A stretch of 64,000 bases of DNA from Procambarus clarkii (lineage: Eukaryota; Arthropoda; Malacostraca; Decapoda; Cambaridae): positions 17,645,751 to 17,709,750 of the forward strand of contig NC_091156.1 in NCBI RefSeq assembly GCF_040958095.1. The letters are read 5' to 3'. This document shows, in pieces, positions 24,398 to 38,400 of the stretch. The translations under genes and the position numbers were made by a program. Below the pieces are notes generated by a model that ran no database searches, was not told the DNA's origin, and saw nothing but the letters and a program-made list of their open reading frames with translations. Each line of letters begins with the position of its first letter. The first letter of the stretch is position 1.

Positions 24398-27300
24398 TTT
24401 TATTTAGGTAAGGTACATACAATAAATTTTTACAAAGATTGGTTGACTTATAGGTAGAGCTAGTACATACAATGCCTAAAGCCACTATTACGCAAAGCGT
24501 TTCGGGCATGATAAACTTAAATGACAAGCTTAATACTAATTGAGCATAATGAGTAGATGAAAACAAGAAATCAAAACATAGATGAAAAAGCAGCACAAAT
24601 ACAAATATGTCGACAAACAGCGCTCTTTAAAGAAAAACAGACATTGGTTGAAAATAGAAGGGTAAGGTAGGTTACAGGGAATTTATTAGGTATAGCTTCG
24701 TTTTTAACTTAAACTGGTTGAGAGAGGTACAGTCTTTAACATGGTCGGGAAGGTCATTCCACATTCTGGGCCCCTTGATTTGTAGAGCATTTCTAGTTTG
24801 ATTAAGTCGTACTCTAGGAATATCAAAACTGTATTTATTTCTGGTGTGGTGCTCATGGGTTCTGTTACAACCTTCTATGAAGCTTTTGAGATCAGGATTG
24901 GCATTATAGTTTAGCGTTTTATATATGTATAATACACATGAGAGAATGTGCAGAGACTTAATGTCTAACATATTCAGAGATTTGAGTAGGGGTACCGAGT
25001 GATGTTATAATGGAAGGGGACTTCCCTTCCAAACAGTAATACCTCTCCTCCTCCCCCCTCCTCACTGTCTTCCATATGCCAACAGGAGTCATCAGTAAAG
25101 GTATGTAATAACTTGTATGTACTTTTGTAGTGAAGATTTGGATGAATTGGGTAAAAAATTTACTTTGAAGTGAAGTTTTTGGGAGTCGGGAACGGATTAA
25201 TTCATTCCCATTATTTCTTATGGGGAAATTTTCTTCGGTTTACGAATTTTCAGGTTACGAACTCTCCAGGAACGGATTAAATTTGTAAACTGAGATGCCC
25301 CTGTACACTTGATGGCTAGGGAAGTGACATTATGAATGTCACGTTCACCCCCGTGACAGCTGTAAGTTTACCCTCTTGCCACAAGCTTTCTCCTCCCAGC
25401 TGGCTGGAGTCTCTTGCAATGGCTACGCCATTCACAATGGTGGGTGCTCTGGGTCCCACTTTCAATGGCGGGAATGCTTAACTCATCCTATCTAATCGTC
25501 CACTGGACACCCAATGGCTATCATGTCATCACCAATCTTGTTAGCAATGTGGGCTTTCAATTGATACCAAACATGCTGAACTTAAATCCAGTCATAAGGA
25601 AAATAGGATTAGTGAAATGACTTTGTGCACTTGTGCACCCAAAGGCAGATTTCTCATCAGCCGTGGGAAACCTAAGAAACCATTCTCTCACACTATACAA
25701 CTCGACTGACCTTTTGTTTACTTAGTAAGAAAAGAGTAATGAACAATAATTTTTTTTATTTTTCAGTGTACTGTACTGTACTGTAGTTACAAATGGGTTA
25801 TTCACAGAATTCTTTTCTCTCGTATTTTTCCGTATTTAACTTGATTAGGTTTTATTTTGCAAAGACAATAAAACTACAAATGGGACTCCCTATCTTACCT
25901 GTTGTGGTCAGCACTATAGAGTCACAGCCAATAGGTCTGGTTCAATTCCCATGGCAAGACAGAATCATTTTGGCAAATTTTTCTTTCACCTTATGTTTTT
26001 TTTTTCCAGCTTGACCTATGTACCAGGAGTCTGGCAACTGTTGTAGGTTGCATCCTGGGGAAAGTCAGTAGTTTCTGTTCCCATTGTAATAGGAACAAAA
26101 TACATTTTATTTTTTAAAGCTATACTTTTGAAACTGAAGTAGCATAATAAGAACAACGTAGGAATTTTATAAGCTGTATTCAAGTAACAGATCCCCATTG
26201 TCTTGTACAGCACGTATATAAAATAGTACGGCACCCAATTATTTAAATCTGATGTACTGTACTGCATTTACAATCTATTAAAATTGGCAGGATACTACAG
26301 TAGTAATAATTTCAAGAGTAAATTTTTTCATGAACTTTACCACTGTATATACAGGTATCTTAAGATTTTGTTTTAAGAAGTTGCGCAGTGACAGCGCATA
26401 TTGACAGCATCATTATTTCTTGTCTACAGTTGCCGTAGAAGAACCAGAAAGGAAAATACATAAAAGGATTGGTCCAGTATCTATGATGGAAGGAACTGTA
26501 GTGGACTGCACAAACATGGAGGATACCAACACGTCATCAGAGGAGGTTGTTGGAGAGAAAAAGTCCCAGAAAGATTCAAGAAAACGCAAGAAGCACCTAA
26601 TCCACCAAATTACAGCACAAATGGAATTTTACTTTAGCTCTGCTAACATTACTAAAGATCGCTTTATGGCAAGTCTAATTAAAGATGGCCCATACGTTAA
26701 TCTAGACACATTTTTCAAGTTCAATCGAATTCGTTCCCTAACAACTGATATAAATTTGCTAAGAAAGGCTGTCAGTAAATCATCATTGTTGGAACTCTCT
26801 GAAGATGGGCTTAAAGTAAAAAGAAAATTTGAAGTTGAAGTAAAGGATAATGAAATGGAATGTACCATATATATCGAGAACATTCCAGCTCATAGTGATC
26901 ATAGTTGGATTCGAGAAGTGCTAGCTCAATATGGAACTATAGATTACATATCCCTTCCACGTTATCGTCGCTCGGGCAAACCCAAAGGCTTTGCGTTTGT
27001 TGAGTTTAAAACTCCTCAAATGGCCAACTCTGCATTAGAAGCATTTGGGGCTTTAGAGTGTAGAATTCCAGTAACAATCGATCCTTCCGAATTGCTGAGT
27101 ATCAAATCGTATGAGGGTAATGTGGAAGAGGAGCAGTTGAACACAAATGAACAGGGGACACCAAACAAATTCATTTGCTCTTTAGATCTAAAGCAAAATG
27201 CACATAAAATTAGTGATGATAAAGATACAGCCTTTAAAATGAAGACAGAAGTAGAAGAGAGGAAAATTGAAGTTGATGATAGAATGGGGGAAGATGTTAA

Positions 27301-29429
27301 TAGAAAGAGAAAGGAAGTGGAGGACAAATTTGAAGAAAATGACTCTGAACCTAATATTCATTCTGCCAAAAAAACAAAGTTAGATGATGCCATTAATAAA
27401 TCTGCTTCAGTTACTTGTACTGAAAGTGGTGAAGTAATGGAAGAGGGGTTGTCTTTAGGTAGCAAAAAGAAGAAAAAGAAACGTAAACGTAATAAGAAAG
27501 AAAAGGAAGAAATAGTGGAGAGTATTTATTTAAGGGTAATGTCAAAGGAGGATTGGAAGGGGCTGAGAAATCAGTATCTAAATATGCAACGAGAGAATAT
27601 GAAATCTTTAAAGAGGCAACTGCAAGAGAGATCAAATATGCAGTGTGATTATTCAGAATATTGTAATCCAAATTTCATTAAAATACCAGAGAAATGGGAT
27701 CGAAGAGAGAATACAGCCAGCAGTGTATCTAATGAGAATCAGAATTCAAAGCCACAGTTTATTCCAAATGCAATAATAAAAATAAGCTTTGAAGAACCAC
27801 CACAAGACCCAAAAAAACTGAGAGAGACTATACGTGAAGGGGGCAGTGGTGGCGTGGCGTATGTGGATGTTAGTGCTACAGAAAGAGATGTTTTTGTTAG
27901 GTTTTTGTCTGAGGATGCAGCTTCAGCATACAAAAAGTCTGGGTGTTGGAGTCGTATGGAAGTTTTATCTGGGACAGAGGAGGAAGAGTACTGGAATCGC
28001 ATTATTAGTTGTTGGTCTCAATTAAGAGGGCGGAAAAACAAACAAACTGGGAAAGGTACACTTGGCTATTCTAATCAAGTACGGGGCAGAGAAAAGCTAC
28101 TCCAAAAAGCCTTCAGAGAGGCACAGAATACCAAATTGAATTCACATATTGTTTTTGAAGATTAATTGAAGTACTATAGTACAGTACTTCAATTAACTTA
28201 GCACTGTACCAAAATTACATTTGGATCTTGTTTAAATGTGATCATGGTATTGGTTAATTAAAGATTTAAATTAGATTTAAATTTTAGCTACTAAACTTAG
28301 TCATATTTCCATAAAATGATTACTTAATGTAGAAGTAATGTACAGATTCTCACTGCAGTATAATAAAGGTACAGTACTAAACACATGCCTTTTTATTTAA
28401 TGCTGTTTTGTTTAAAAAATTTGGATATACTGTATGGTACAGTACTGTACTGTAATTTTTTTATATATAGTGGAACCTCGATTAACAAATTTAATCCGTT
28501 CCGGCACTGAGCTTGTCATGTGAAATGCTCGTCTTTCAAAACAAATTTCTCCATTTAAAATATTGGAAATAAAAATAATCCATTCCACCACCGAAAAACA
28601 TCAATATGATTTTTTATTTTTTAAATAATGGAGCAGCCTACCTGACATACACTGAATGAACCTTTGACATTTTTCTTTTTTCAACCTTGCTCACTTATTT
28701 TTATTTTTTATTTTTTTATGGCAAAAGGTTTGTTCAGTGTTTGTCAGGTAGGCTGCTCCATTATGACAATCTTTCTTTGTTTCAAATGTGTTCAATTTGT
28801 TTTGAATTTTTCATCCATTTATTAATAATGGAGCAGCGTACGTAACACACACTGAACGAACCTTTATGACATTTGTTCTTTTTTTAATTTTTTTTTAAGT
28901 TTTTGTTGTTTATTCTACAAAAAAATACAATGCTTTGCAACATCACAGCAGTCACCCCTTTACATCCCAGCATCATTAGCATCTTTAAGTAAAAAAAATT
29001 ATTTGCATCGTCAGAGTGCACGAGAAGCAGCGGGAACACACCATGTGGTTTTCTCGTTAATCAAACTTGCCAATCGAGACAAATTGTCGGCGATCGGCGC
29101 GATCGTTATTCAAAATGCTCATAAATTGAGGCGCTCGTCACTCGAGGTTCCACTGTATATACTGTACTGTATTTGTTAATAACAATACTCTAAGTATTTT
29201 ATCTGAACACCTATTATTCGGATTTGCCAGCTGTTTTGATTTAGTCATGAATGTCCTATTAAAAGAAATACAGCTATTACTGTATCTGCATGTTTGAGCT
29301 CTAGATTCAGCCACTTGCTGACATTCTTGTCTATATGGCGTTACTTAAATGTGGAATAAATTGCCAGATAAATGTTGAGTGACTTGACATCCTACTACTG
29401 TACTGGGTCTAGAGCCCAACCTTTATTTA

Positions 29430-29471
<42 letters not shown>

Positions 29472-32400
29472 GTAATAGTCTTCTCACAGACATAGTAGCA
29501 TAGGATAAAACCCACAATTATGCATTTGTGAATTTTATGAAAAGAAGTCACAGTCTTTTGCACTCCTGAGTGCTTTAGCAAGGTCTGAATATGTGGTTAG
29601 GATGAGATTTGCATCTTGGTGACTAATGCCTTAGTCGTTGATAAGTCCCATAAGTCGCCCCCCTAACCACATACTGTACTCAGATCTTAACAAAGCACCC
29701 AGAAAAGTGTGAAAGACTTAGTGTACATCTTAACACTATCGCTAGCTTTGGACATCACTCGCGTCCACTTTTTTTCTCTCGAGTCCTACCCTTGGACTGC
29801 ATTCGCGTCCAATACAAAAATATTTGTATAAAATTTATTTTTTATCCGATTGACTTCGGGATACAGTAGTTTCAAAATACGCTCCATTAGAGTGCGCACA
29901 ATTTGATCCCAAAAAGAAAGATGTAATCCAAAATGTGATGTCAGAACACTTGAAAGATTATAAATACGTTTTTGGTCAAAATTTTAAAATATTTGTTAAA
30001 ATTCTATTTATTGTGCTATTATTATGGGACTAGTTTTAAAATGCGCACTTTTACATTGTGAACAATTTGATACCAAAATGAAAGATGTAACACAAAAATT
30101 TGTCAGAATACTGGAAAGATATAAATAATTTTGTGATGATGAGTATTCAAAAATAAAATATTTGTTAAAATTCCAGTTATTGTTCTATTATTGTGGGACT
30201 AGTTTTAAAATACGAGCCTTTATATTGCGAACAATTTAATGCCAAAACAAGCGATGTAACACGATAATTGATGTTATCAAACTGAACAAGTATACACATT
30301 AGGTTGTGGATGTGATAATTGATTCTCGTTCACGGGTAACTTGAGGCTTTGCTATTTGTAGTCATGCTGGGCTTTTGGACAATATATGCATATACACCTG
30401 CAGGGAATTTAATTGCGAACACAATGATACCAAAATGAACGACGTAGCATGAGAATTAAAGCGAAAAATCTGAAACGAGTATACACATTTTACTGATTTT
30501 GTGTGCTCACGGGTAACTTGCCAATTTTAGGCTTTGTTGAGGGGAGTCGAGCTTGGCTGTTGGACCTTATATGCATATACATTTGTAGGGAGTTGTATTG
30601 TTAACACAATGATACCAAAACGAGCGACGTAGCACGAGAATTAAGGTGAGAAATCTGAAACGAGTATACACATTTAGTGTCGCCGAGCGCTCGCCCGCAC
30701 CGCCAAGGCTACTTCATGCATACGCGCGGAGCACTCGCCCAAGGCGCAATACTGTTAACATAAATTTCACAAATATATAATTGTGGTTTTTTATCCTAAA
30801 AAAAAATAATGCAGTAACTACAAGATGGCATTCATGCCTGTTCTAGCACTTCTCAAACATGCAATCTGCCACCACATGGCAACCTCGTCATTTTGATGTC
30901 TTAAATGTGTAGGAGCTTAATTCTCCAGAATTGCATTTTATAACAAAAAATTTAATAAATGTCTGCTTTGTCAACTATGGATATTTTTTCTGTATAGTAT
31001 TTTTGAAGATAGTACTGTTAAAGGTTACAGATTTAGTATCCAAATACGGATTTATCCTGTGTTGAGAATGAATGTTTACTATAGAAAGTTATTTATGGAT
31101 CGGAGCTTATCCTGTAGGCTGCTAATCTTGCCCTGCATTAAAAAAAACTTTCCGATTTTTATTTTGTTTAAGATCGAGGTGAAGACAGGTGTATATATTT
31201 AAGAGGCCTAATGCTGTACCGTATAGATTTTACACCAGAGGCAAGTGCATCCTTTGGAGTTTAGGCAAAAAATTTCTTAATGGAAATTGCATAGGCATAC
31301 ATTAAATTTACTAAGTGTAATGTTTTGTTTTGCAGTTAAATATGTATACTAAAATAAGGTTGATTGAAATATTATTGGAAATCTTTAATTATTTTTCAAT
31401 ACTGCCATTAAAAGAAGAAAAATGCAGCTCATTTAAGCATCAAAACTTGAAACCACTCTTAGACATCCTGTATATGACTGTTCTGTAATTATACATGTAC
31501 ACACCATGCAGTAATCTTGATTTGTTGAAATAAGCTATTGTAAGTGTATTGTATTTTATTAACCCTTAACTAGTTCTCCTAATGAAGTCCTTCATTATGC
31601 TGCATAAAACTACAAATAGTTTACAAAACTTATGTGTAAACATTTGTCATTTCAAGCATAGGAAGTAATCTCGGATAGTAATTGGAGCTGTTTAAAGAGT
31701 TAATCATTAATAAAGGAAGATCTGTTATCTGTTGTTTCTGCTAGTTTGTTTCTTTACTTATAAAACCAAGACAAGCAAACTTAACTGTGTATATATTGTG
31801 TGATTAGTTGTGCAGGAACATTATATAGGTTCTCCGTTTTGCCCTTGTATACAAATGCTGCAGTCTGGTACTGTAGTTATTTTTCCTTAATTGTACTTTA
31901 TTTTTCCTTACGGTAAAGAGGGAAATTTCTGTGAAGGTATCTATTTTAAAAAATTCCATATGGATCTGTAATTTTTTATATTTTACAGAGTGAATATCCA
32001 ATTTGTAAAGATTTGCTATTTTCCACTGTTAGTAAGCATCATGGAAAACTAGTACCACTGTATTTAAGCTAGTTATCCATGTCAGTTTCTTGGATGTTTA
32101 CTAAACTGTCTAGTACTGCCTGGTAATATTACTCTTGATTGCTGGATCAGTTAGGCTGTTGGAGCTTTCAACTCGGTCTGATGTAGATGCTGTAGCCATA
32201 CTTATTAGAGGTGTCTAACATAAATGTATAGTTTATCTAGATGAGATTCCACATTTTTGTTCATCAGTGTTGTAACAATCACTCCCCAACAGGCCTCTTG
32301 TCTCCCTTCCTATCTTGTTCTTCCTAAGTCGCGGATACAATTTTTGCTTAATCCTTCTCCTGCCTACACTTGCACAAATTCTTTTGCTAATACTAATATC

Positions 32401-35400
32401 TTGTTTATACTCCAAGCCCAACACTACAATGCAAACTCACTTTACTCCAAGAGAAAGGTAACAGACCTCTCAGAAATAATAAAAGATGCAAGTACAGTTT
32501 CTCTAACATTCTCGGTGACTGCCTCAAGCTAACCAAATTACTGCATCATATATATATATAAAGGATCCTAAAATCTATGGCTGCCTTAAAAATTCTTTCT
32601 TTTCCCATACTTATCCTTACTGTAGCATCCTATTGTATCAGCCCTTGTACATGTAACCTACTACCTGTGTCCCAGCCCTTGCCATGCTCTCCATATTATA
32701 CAATAAGTGATGATAAACATTTACAGTACTTATGCCAATAAGCATTTACAGTAATTTATGCCAACATTATAATGGCATACTGCCAATGTACCAATGAACT
32801 GCATATCTATGATTTTCTTAGCTGTTACCATTATTTTCTCCAGTATTGTGTAATTAGCTTGCTACCCTCCCCTAATATTAACTCTCCTCAATTATCATCC
32901 CTTATTATATTTATATGTACTTTTAAGTTTCACCCATATACTAACTACAGTATAAGAAACATTTGTTTCTAACTTTGAAGTATTAACCTGAGATCTATTA
33001 TACAAACTCACTGCAAGTAACCTGAAATCTATTCAAAACTTTTAAAAGCAATGCTGTAATATAATGCACTAAACTCGCCTTTAAAACTTGCCCATAATTT
33101 GTGAGGACTTTGCTAAACGTACATTTTGCCATGATCCTATTATGTGTACACTACATCAACTCTGTAATATAACTTCATATTTGCTTTTGCAAATAAAGTT
33201 GTTTATGATAGCATTTATCCATTCATCCTGATTTTACATGAATAAGTGAATTTTAAATTCCTCCATGGGCACAATACTTTTTTTTAACGATATGTGGATA
33301 AAGTAAGCATTAACATATGCATATACATATATAAAACACTCTGGTGCTCTAAATATCCTGAACACCAAGTGGTATCTTGTCGGTGCTTCTAACCAATTTT
33401 TTGAGGACCAAACCACACATCAGACGATTGAGAAGTTAAGACATTTTGATCCATCCTTGACCATTATAAAGTCGTGTGTGGTCCAGGATGGTCCAGGACA
33501 GGCCAAAATGTCGTAATTTCTCCATTTTCTGATGTGTCGTTATTATTGTGACTCATTGTCAACCAAGTTTTTGTTTCTGAAGATCAAGTTGGCTCTCACT
33601 TACTGATCCAACATTGTTCTTTTTTGTAACATTACAACCATTTTTCTAATGGTTTCTTACAATTTGTCACCTCTGATCAGACCACTCCAATTGGAGATGG
33701 TGTCACCGTGGAGAATTATATCCATGACTCCCTCATCAACTTAGTTGTTTAGGTCCAGGGCAGATCAGACTAGACCTTCATCATTTTGTTATCATATGTG
33801 ACACCCTTTCTGGCATCTGACTCCATTGTGTTTCAGTTTGTCATAAACACATTAGAAATTGTGCTGGACTTGTGTCACACTGAGTTCTTAGTGTCTGCCA
33901 TCCTTTCAGAAAATTGGGAACATAATGATTTTAAATAAACAAATTCCCTTAATATAGATTTAAACTCTCCTTCTGTTGGCCTTTAATTTGAGTGAGCCAT
34001 ACTTAAATGCACAATTCTCTCTTGGGTCACAACTGATGAATTTACTGGCTCTGTTAATCTGGAGGGCAGTTGAGTGTGGTTTATGAAACCTTGTTTATGG
34101 CAAAGTGTGAGAGCTAAACAAAGTGTAGCTAACCTTTTATATCAATTTAAAAGTTAACGGGAATAATGCAGTGGTGAGGTTAAAGATTCATGGAGCAGAC
34201 AAAGCTCCATCTTTATCCCCAACAGTTTTACATTTTTTGTGGTGGGGGTGTTCTTAAACTCCATAGTGTAACGGGTGCCAGCCTTTAACCTCACTGGTTA
34301 AATACTGGTCGTTATGAAGTAAATCTACAGACCACAGTTCTGTGTAATCTTCATATCAACTCCTCGAGATCTAAAATGTTCGATCGTTTAGATATCATGA
34401 CCCGAGGACACTGTACCCTTCTATGCTACACTGCAAACCTCTGAAATGCTGCCACCACCTGCTACCCACTGAGTAATCCCCCCAATTGACGGTGAAGCAG
34501 GATACCGTCAATTAGGCATAAACCCTGAAGGAACACCCAGTTAACAAATCTTATCCCTAATTTTCTGATAAGTGTGGAATTAAATCGAAGTACAAAGGGA
34601 TTATCTGAGGTATTAAATAACTGCTTGCAGGCTTGCAGAGGGTGCTTAGTCTCAAGCATGGGGCTTGAGCCCAACAGCAATGTAAAATAATCGGGGGAAA
34701 ATTTCACTAAACGCCATAAAATTCTAAAAATTTATTAAATCAAAGATTATAAAATAAAAATAAAAATTAATACGCCTTATCTGAACACTTCCTAAACTGA
34801 ATATATTCCTAACTGAGGAAATGACTACAAAAAGTAATGTGGATTCTACACTGTAGTAACTCGGACAGAACCTTAAATACCACAGCTAAGCCAGTTGTTC
34901 AGCCATGCCTCAGGAGGAGGAGATGTTGACCCCCAGGATGTCTCAACCCACACTGACCTTAGCCTGCTCTCTCAAGCTGTGAGACTGCCCTAGGCTAGTT
35001 GCCAAATTAATTTTTGAAGATTACTAACTAAACTCCTGTACTCATCACTTTAAGGTGACTTATTATCCAAAACAATTGGGAAATATCTAGACACGTGAGC
35101 CAGGTTAATTATACAATATTCAATAGCACTTGCATTTCACTAATTTACATGAATTAACAAGCAAGCTGGTAGGTACAAATTTTCCAGTAACGAGATTCTT
35201 CTTACATATATTCATATTCTTACTGAAGTCAAATGTTTCTTTGATAACATACGAGACTAATTCTTTATTCCCAATTGACGTTAATTTTAACACAAGTACT
35301 TAACCACGATTGATTATTCCTACTAATTCTTTAAAATTAATATCTAAAATTAATATCTGAATTATTCTCCTAGTTTGATGACTCGACACAGGATGCATGT

Positions 35401-38400
35401 GGTGCTGCTGTTTTCTACATAAGAGCTATAATCCCTTTAGGAGGGATGACCCTAGCCTGTCAGGTCAACTACCCACTCGCTCCATATTTTTATGAAAGGT
35501 GTATCCTCCCTTCTTATGAACACCAACTTTTAATATTAGATCTGTGGATTTTCTATATTAAGTCCTACTGTTACGATAGGAATGGTTAAAATTAATTCCA
35601 GTATCTTGGAGATGGAAATAAATAGCATGGTGATACTATCCTTGGCAATTTAGAATGCAAAGGACATTCCATAATCTATGTTGATGTCTACTGTACTGGA
35701 AAGACTATTATCTGATCGTGATTATACAGTCTCACCAGCACAAATATTTTCCCTAGCCCTTGAACAGATTAGATTGATCACTTCATGTTTTTAACCATGA
35801 TAACTCCAGAATCGATGAGAAACAAATACAGTACTTACATTGATACTGCTATGTACTTGTATTACCAGAGACATTGACAGAGAGATAATGAAAATGGAGC
35901 ATAAGTATAACAAGGCTCAGGCACGTTAAAGGGGAATTCTTTTTGGCAGCAACTGTATGATGGCTTGGCTGGCTTTCTGCCTATTCCATCCCTCATGTTG
36001 ATTGATTTGCTGTTGGTGTTTTCTTCATTCATTCTTCTTGATTCACTGGTTGCTGCCTATACTGCCATGTTTCTTTAAGCCTCGACTCTCACTCTGATGT
36101 TGAGGGTGAAGTGAATGTGTCCTTCCTTTCTCTAGCTGTCGGGGCATTCTTTGACCGTAGTCCATTTTGTACTGTCCTTTGGTTGCAATGTAGCATTTTA
36201 CTACACTTCTCAGGCTTCCATGGGGTAATTCGGTCCAGCCACAAGATTCTTCAATCTAGGGATGTGTGATTGTTTGCTTTTCTGGGGAGGAAAGCCCCTT
36301 GTGGTTCTCTGAAGCTACTATCTCAGATAGTGTGCCATACTACTGGGGCCCCATTAGTCATGGAGTTATATTGCCTACCTATGGCATCAGAATCCATTCC
36401 CCACACAGGCATAAAGGGAGCATTGGCATTTATTTACAGTATAAAGGTATTCATTTATACCTCTATTGAGAAAAGCACCTAGAAAGTCAGTGAAACCAAA
36501 GAAACAACTGCCTAGCTTCAAACTAGACTTGCAATCTTGAGAACCACCTAAAGAACTCAAACTCAAACATGACGATCGAAATTTTAATGAAACTAGTGCA
36601 AGCTCTTGCTCAACATCCACCCCCTCCCCCTTCCCCACTCATTTAGGGGGAGGAGGAAGGCAGCCTGCAGTCAGCCGGGTGCTCCACCCTCAGTTTTATT
36701 CTGATGGTAGTGTGTACTGGGTTGTCTTTGTTGCTTTCACCCTGATGATTTGCTTTCAGCCATTGTTTTCTGCCTTTGTGGCTGTTCGTATACACACTGG
36801 TGCAGCATGAGCCAAGAGTTTAGAACACTTGGAGCTAAATGTGCTTAGGATTCTCTTCTCTGTGTGCTAACTAGTGCTGCCCTTGCGCTGCATTCAGGCC
36901 CTCCCCCCCTGGAAACTCTTGTGGGTTTTGTAGTACTATGGATATTCACTACCCCATCCTCCCCTGAACCTGCTCTCACTTCATGCGAGTTTGAGGTACA
37001 TCACCAGTACCATGTGCTGATGATCAGTCATTCTGCCTCTGCCTTGCTGCCTGTTGGGTTGGGGACACCTTCGACCCATAGTCATATGGGGTTTGCTCCC
37101 ATCATGTTGCTTTCTTATTCTGACCCAATGAGGTTAGAACTTTTTAGGCAGTGACCATTCTGTATGTTAGGTTTGCTAGGTTGCAGCAGTCTGGGTTATG
37201 TGCCCATTTGGATGCTCAGGAGCTGCCCTGGTTGACATATAGGGACCTGAAATTCGAGATGTTGGTTAATTTGACCTTGGCTCCATCTGCACCTCCCCTC
37301 CACTTGGGCTGGACGGTACAATGATGGTCTCATTTCATGCAGGTCGGCTTTCAATCCCCAACCGTCGAAGTGGTTGAGCACCATTCCTTTTCCCTGTCCC
37401 ATCCCAAATTCTTATCCTGATCCCTTCCAAGTGCCTATTTACAGTAGTCATAATGGCTTGGTGCTTTTCCTTGATAATTCACCCTCTGATCCTCCCCTCC
37501 TGCTGCCAGCCCCAAAGTGTTTGAGGGTTTTGGGTTTGGGGCAGGGCTTAGCTCAGGATGTGGCTTGGTTTTCTTCAGGTTGCCTTTTGTGAATCGGATG
37601 CGAAGGGAATTGAGCCTACCAGTCCCTCCGAGGCTCCTGATTCATTATTTCAGGCAGACCCTTCCTTCTTTGAAACCGCTCCCTTAGACTGCTTCTGCTT
37701 GTCGGCTCATTCAGGACCTGTGTGTTCAGGGTGGTTGTTCTCGCTCTTTGAGGCAGTCTGGTAGGGCTGGGGTGGCACCTGTTGTTGGTTGGGGTAGACC
37801 TTCTGTGGAGCCAGAAGCTGGGTTGCATGCGCTTCCCTCGGCCGGTCATTCTTCATCTGGCCAGCACCATGCTCGCTCTATTTGGAAGGCGGCCTCTCAC
37901 GGTTCATGCCAGCCCTTTTGCGGTTTGCCCCATTGATAGGCAGTAAGGGGGGGTGGGTACAGCTTGCTTAGTTTGCCAGTACCTAGTCCTACAATTCAAG
38001 GGCTTTTCAGGTAATTTTCTTTAGTCTGCGGTAGAGTTCGTCAGTCTGTCCTCCCTCTGGGGGTTTGGGTTTTTCCAGGAAAGCTTCCTCTCCTCGCCTG
38101 TCAGATCATCTTGGAGTGAGCGACTTTGGATGTAATAAATCCACCCTTAGGATTTAGGTGATCCAAGCGATTCCTGTGGGGGGGGGGGGGGGTCCCACGT
38201 CATCATAGATAGTTTCTCTCTCTCACATCCCTTTTCCATGGAGTTGTCCATCCAAGACGTTTTCTTGTTTTGTTTGCAAGGCATTTAGTTGCTCCAAGGT
38301 GGACCTCTTGAGATTGACATGGAACCGGCTTTGCCTTTTCCTGCAGATTGGCCTGGTGGCACACCATGCTGGTTCGTTCTTCTCTACCTTTCTAAGCCTC

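Larger units (their letters stand above)
22551..25303 (+). mobile_element. Tigger/pogo-type DNA transposon with nested insertions
   Basis: Terminal inverted repeats are CAGTGGTACCTCTTTACGAA at the left and TTACAAACTGAGATGCCCCTG-type complement at the right, each flanked by TA (22549-22550, 25304-25305). At 22809 a transposase N-terminus begins: MGPKKASDKVQGKKSYVRMT then IEKKREIIHKREN, the pogo/Tigger helix-turn-helix start. Remnants of a C-terminus (RCIDLINT, RQVLQRREKK) lie either side of the first insertion. Taking out the inserts (23083-24173 and 24349-25011) leaves about 1 kb, so the copy lost most of its transposase before or after they landed. It is dead. Confidence 0.85.

Noticed and set aside
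24342-24457. Poly-Ile/poly-Leu open frames
   Set aside because: Translation of the (TAA)n/(TTA)n LINE tail only.
26420-26429. Start of LARP7 at a TTG codon at 26420
   Set aside because: It lies within the splice acceptor (TCTACAG ends at 26429); the true start is in an upstream exon or at ATG 26483.
18195-26482. Tim8 exon 1 spliced in frame onto LARP7
   Set aside because: Tim8 exon 1 ends in phase 0, and joining to 26430 gives TTG CCG TAG, an immediate stop; a fusion protein is not possible that way.
32257-32532. 91-residue plus-strand open frame with NANSLYSKRKVTDLSEIIKD
   Set aside because: The phrase hints at the start of a LINE endonuclease, but the rest has no match; too short to call.
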